Shown: positions 61,450 through 64,000 of the stretch, in pieces
Numbering within the stretch: position 1 is the stretch's first letter
How the letters are laid out: every line of letters starts with the position of its first letter
Assembly (NCBI RefSeq): GCF_009932725.1
Contig: NZ_BLJU01000005.1
Span: forward strand, 248,001-312,000
Length of the DNA: 64,000 nucleotides
Reading direction: 5' to 3'
DNA from: Pseudomonas yangonensis
GTDB taxonomy: Bacteria; Pseudomonadota; Gammaproteobacteria; Pseudomonadales; Pseudomonadaceae
Program-made: the position numbers and the translations under genes
The notes under the pieces: generated by a model
Database searches by the model: none
What the model was told of the DNA's origin: nothing
The model's input: only the letters and a program-made list of their open reading frames with translations

Positions 61450-62277
61450 CTATTTCGCCTTGTAGATGATCCCAGGGCTGCATTGCACCATCTGATACTT
61501 ATCCGGCAGGCCATTGAGCGCCTCGGAAGCGCCCAGGAACAGGTATCCGCCAGGTTTCAGCGTGGCGTGAATGCGAGTGAGGATGTCTTTCTTCACCTCG
61601 GCAGAAAAGTAGATCAGCACGTTGCGACAGAACACGATGTCGAACTTGCCCAGCGCCGCGTAACTGTCCAGCAGGTTGAGCGGCCGAAACTCGACCCGAC
61701 TCTTGACCGGCCCCTTTACCTGCCAGCGACCCGGCCCTTTGGGGTCGAAGTAGCGCTGCAGACGCTCCTGCGAGAGGCCGCGCCCCATGGCCAGGCTGTC
61801 ATACTCACCGGACTTGCAATTGGCCAGCATCGAAGGCGAAAGATCGGTGGCGACGATCTGCACACCCGCCTTGAGCTGACCAAGATTGGTACGCTCGAAC
61901 TCATCGATGGACATCGACAGCGAGTATGGCTCCTGCCCCGACGAGCAGGCCGCCGACCAGATACGCAGGCGCTGAGCCGGATAGGCCTTGATCAACTCCG
62001 GCAGGACGCGGTTCTTGAGCACCTCGAATGGGTAGGTGTCGCGAAACCACAAGGTCTCGTTGGTGGTCATGGCATCCACCACCTGCTCGCGCAGCCCGCC
62101 GCGCGGCTGGCTTTGCATGCGCTGCACCAGCTCGCCCAAGGTTTTGATGCCGTTCTGTTCCATCAGCTTGTTCAAACGACTGGAAACCAGGTACTGCTTG
62201 TTGCTACCAAGCAAAATACCGCAGGCCTTTTCCAGAAACGTCCGGAACTGCTCGAAATCCAAATTACCTGAAGACAC
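61450..62277 (-). CDS. cheR: Chemotaxis protein methyltransferase CheR
   Basis: A 275-residue SAM-dependent methyltransferase that methylates receptor glutamates. The N-terminal helical domain is FEQFRTFLEKACGILLGSNK and VVDAMTTNETLWFRDTYPFE. The SAM site is LRIWSAACSSGQEPYSLSMS, with FDIVFCRNVLIYFSAEVKKD and KPGGYLFLGASEALNGLP. The chosen start is GTG 62277 (VSSGNLDFEQF), with GAGG eight bases upstream, giving the family length. In-frame ATGs at 62298 and 62331 lie upstream, the latter inside cheV. Confidence 0.94.
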   Translation of the reverse strand: MSSGNLDFEQFRTFLEKACGILLGSNKQYLVSSRLNKLMEQNGIKTLGELVQRMQSQPRGGLREQVVDAMTTNETLWFRDTYPFEVLKNRVLPELIKAYPAQRLRIWSAACSSGQEPYSLSMSIDEFERTNLGQLKAGVQIVATDLSPSMLANCKSGEYDSLAMGRGLSQERLQRYFDPKGPGRWQVKGPVKSRVEFRPLNLLDSYAALGKFDIVFCRNVLIYFSAEVKKDILTRIHATLKPGGYLFLGASEALNGLPDKYQMVQCSPGIIYKAK

Positions 62278-62320
62278 TAGCGCCGCCTCACCCACCATAA
62301 CGTTCGCCGAAGGACGACCT

Positions 62321-63253
62321 TCAGCCCCCATCCGATACACGAATGCGATCGACCACACGTGCTGCCAAGTCATCTGGTTTGAACTTGGCGAGGAAATCGT
62401 CCGCGCCGACCTTCTTCACCATCGCCTGGTTGAACACACCGGAAAGCGAAGTATGCAGGAGGATATGCAGCTTCTGCATGCGCGGATCGCTGCGAATCTC
62501 CGTCGTCAGCGTGTAGCCATCCATTTCCGGCATCTCGATGTCGGAAATCAGCATCAGCAGCTCCTTGTCAGGATCGCGCCCCTCTTCCGCCATTTTCTTG
62601 AGGTAATTGAGCGCCTCTCGTCCATCATTCAGCGCCGTCACCTCGACGCCAACCGTCTGCAGACAGCGCGAAACCTGTTTGCGCGCCACCGAAGAGTCAT
62701 CGACGATCAACACATGCTTGGTCACCGCCTGACTCTGAACCTGCTCATCGATGACGCCGGCGGAAATCACCTCGGAGGTAGGCGCAACCTCGGCAAGGAT
62801 TTTCTCCACATCAATGATCTCGACCAGCTGCTGATCGAGCCGCGTGACGGCGGTCAGGTAATGATCGCGCCCGGTTCCCTTGGGTGGCGGATGGATCTCT
62901 TCCCAATTCATGTTGACGATACGCTCCACCGAACGCACCAGAAAACCCTGAACCTTGGTGTTGTACTCGGTAATGATGACGAAGCTGGTCTTGAGATCTT
63001 CCAGCGGCGCCCGCCCGGTGGCGATGGATAGATCAAGGATCGGGATGGTGCCGCCACGAATGTTGGCCACCCCCCGCACCACCCGACTGGACTTGGGCAT
63101 AATGGTGAGGTTGGGGCATTGCAGCACCTCCTTCACCTTGAACACGTTGATACCGTATAGCTGTGGGCCTTCCAGGCGAAACAGCAACAACTCCAAGCGG
63201 TTCTGTCCCACCAGCTGAGTTCGCTGGTTAACCGAATCCATCAACCCGGCCAT
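62321..63253 (-). CDS. cheV: Chemotaxis protein CheV (CheW-receiver fusion)
   Basis: A 310-residue protein. Residues ~1-165 form a CheW-type coupling domain (LLLFRLEGPQLYGINVFKVK, VANIRGGTIPILDLSIATGR). Residues ~175-305 form a receiver (HVLIVDDSSVARKQVSRCL, phospho-Asp in LLMLISDIEMPEMDGYTLTT, and FLAKFKPDDLAARV). It couples receptors to CheA and tunes signalling by phosphorylation. The ATG at 63253 has AAGGAG upstream. It lies beside cheR and divergent from flgA, as in P. aeruginosa. Confidence 0.96.
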   Translation of the reverse strand: MAGLMDSVNQRTQLVGQNRLELLLFRLEGPQLYGINVFKVKEVLQCPNLTIMPKSSRVVRGVANIRGGTIPILDLSIATGRAPLEDLKTSFVIITEYNTKVQGFLVRSVERIVNMNWEEIHPPPKGTGRDHYLTAVTRLDQQLVEIIDVEKILAEVAPTSEVISAGVIDEQVQSQAVTKHVLIVDDSSVARKQVSRCLQTVGVEVTALNDGREALNYLKKMAEEGRDPDKELLMLISDIEMPEMDGYTLTTEIRSDPRMQKLHILLHTSLSGVFNQAMVKKVGADDFLAKFKPDDLAARVVDRIRVSDGG

Positions 63254-63302
63254 GCCCGGACTCCTTCTTGTTTAGTCACGCATCCCCATTGAGCCTAGCA
63301 GG

Positions 63303-63318
63303 CGGCACGGGGCTTGCT
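63303..63318 (+). promoter_or_regulatory. Sigma-54 promoter of flgA
   Basis: Plus-strand CGGCACGGGGCTTGCT differs from consensus only at the first base and keeps GG/GC. The predicted start at ~63329 falls one base before the flgA ATG (63330), which would make the message nearly leaderless. It fits the FleQ-dependent class of flgA in P. aeruginosa. Confidence 0.65.
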
Positions 63319-63329
63319 TTGCATTGCTT

Positions 63330-64000
63330 ATGAAGCAGAGAACGTCATCATTCCGTCAGCTACTGGCAAAGTGCCTTGCCCCTTTGTCCGTTTTACTCGC
63401 TTTGCCAACACTCGGCTATAGCAGTACAGCGGCGGCCACCTTTACCAGCACTGAAGAGCTTATCGGCGCAACCGAGTCCTTTCTTGAGCAGGCAACCGCC
63501 GAATATCTACAGCGTAGCGAAATTCAGGGCCGCCATGAGATTCGCGTCAATCGTCTCGACCCACGGTTACGCCTGCCTTTGTGCGATCAACCACTGACCA
63601 CCACGCTGGAAAGCCCGGCGCAGCCTCTGGGCCGCGTCACCACACGCGTGCGCTGCGATGGCAGCGCCCCCTGGACCGTGTTCGTGCCGGCTGAGATACG
63701 CTTGTACCGCCCGGTGGTCGTATTGACTCGCCCTCTCAAACGCATGAGCGTAGTCAAAGCCGCGGATCTCAGCATGATGGAACGCGACGTGGGGCCACTG
63801 GGTCAAAACTTCCTGACAGACCCTTCACAGGCAATTGGCAAGAAATTGACGCGGCAACTGGGCGGCGATCAGGTACTTGCGCCGAGCCATTTACAGATTG
63901 CCGAAGTCATACGTCGTGGCGATCAGGTCGTCATCAGCGCTCGCGGCACCACTGTCAATGTCCGTATGCCCGGGGAGGCTCTGGCTGACGGCGCACCGGG
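63330..64000 (+). CDS. flgA: P-ring assembly chaperone FlgA (truncated by window edge)
   Basis: The first 223 codons of a periplasmic chaperone for P-ring assembly. A signal peptide (MKQRTSSFRQLLAKCLAPLS, then VLLALPTLGYSS, cut near residue 36) precedes an N-terminal domain with RVNRLDPRLRLPLCDQPLTT. The SAF/ChapFlgA domain begins RPVVVLTRPLKRMSVVKAAD and contains GKKLTRQLGGDQVLAPSHLQ and IRRGDQVVISARGTTVNVRM. The frame runs off the right edge with perhaps 10-30 codons missing. The start lacks a clear Shine-Dalgarno site. It is the only right-hand plus-strand gene, divergent from cheV. Confidence 0.92.
   Translation, partial: MKQRTSSFRQLLAKCLAPLSVLLALPTLGYSSTAAATFTSTEELIGATESFLEQATAEYLQRSEIQGRHEIRVNRLDPRLRLPLCDQPLTTTLESPAQPLGRVTTRVRCDGSAPWTVFVPAEIRLYRPVVVLTRPLKRMSVVKAADLSMMERDVGPLGQNFLTDPSQAIGKKLTRQLGGDQVLAPSHLQIAEVIRRGDQVVISARGTTVNVRMPGEALADGAP

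Noticed and set aside
1..64000. tRNA, rRNA, riboswitch, prophage or insertion-sequence genes
   Set aside because: No sequence resembling these was found by reading; all sizeable gaps are accounted for by promoters, hairpins or short frames listed above.

Overview
The window is one almost unbroken flagellar and chemotaxis cluster from a Pseudomonas-type gammaproteobacterium. The evidence is the gene order (cheYZAB-motCD-parC-parP-cheW beside fliA-fleN-flhF-flhA), the FleQ/FleS/FleR regulators, the HptB-HsbR-HsbA module, and close protein resemblance to P. aeruginosa and P. putida flagellar proteins. A P. mendocina / P. oleovorans-like relative is a guess from general sequence flavour, not a demonstrated assignment. 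No tRNA, rRNA, CRISPR array, integrase or intact insertion sequence was seen. Nearly all genes lie on the minus strand. The exceptions are two genes at the left edge and flgA at the right edge, and both edges cut through genes.

Layout from left to right: (1) 1-911 (+), a FliK-like C-terminal piece and a stand-alone FlhB C-terminal-domain protein. (2) 1016-11657 (-), a DUF2802 protein, CheW, polar array proteins ParP and ParC, stators MotD/MotC, CheB, CheA, CheZ, CheY, sigma factor FliA and flagellar-number regulator FleN. (3) 11745-20770 (-), FlhF, FlhA, FlhB and the export gate and C-ring genes fliRQPONML. (4) 21044-30581 (-), fliK, hptB, hsbR, hsbA and fliJIHGFE. (5) 30796-35072 (-), fleR, fleS and fleQ. 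(6) 35329-40025 (-), fliT, two fliS paralogues, fliD, flaG and flagellin fliC. (7) 40271-49304 (-), a flagellin glycosylation locus: a giant glycosyltransferase, an FAD oxidoreductase, a degenerate-looking stretch, a methyltransferase, an ATP-grasp ligase and a DegT-family aminotransferase. Most of this block is visibly more AT-rich than its surroundings. (8) 49332-61142 (-), flgLKJIHGF and flgEDCB. (9) 61450-63253 (-), cheR and cheV, divergent from flgA (63330 onward, +).

Regulation can be read directly in several places. Sigma-54 (-24/-12) promoters precede fliE, fliL, fleS, flgF, flgB, fliK and flgA, with a weaker one before flhA. A canonical sigma-28 promoter precedes fliC, and a sigma-70-like promoter precedes fleQ. 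This matches the known Pseudomonas hierarchy, in which FleQ with sigma-54 drives early genes, FleS/FleR with sigma-54 drives hook and rod genes, and FliA drives flagellin. Intrinsic-terminator-like hairpins follow fliK, fleR, fleQ, fliT, flgE and cheR.

Points that depart from the textbook cluster are: an in-frame N-terminal extension of about 70 residues in FlgI with repeat-like character; four copies of an acidic motif in the CheA linker; the orphan post-cleavage-type FlhB domain; a flgA sigma-54 promoter whose predicted start falls on the flgA start codon; a 15-base sequence bracketing flgBCDE; and the glycosylation locus with its decayed-looking middle and an orphan protein resembling a pre-ATP-grasp domain.
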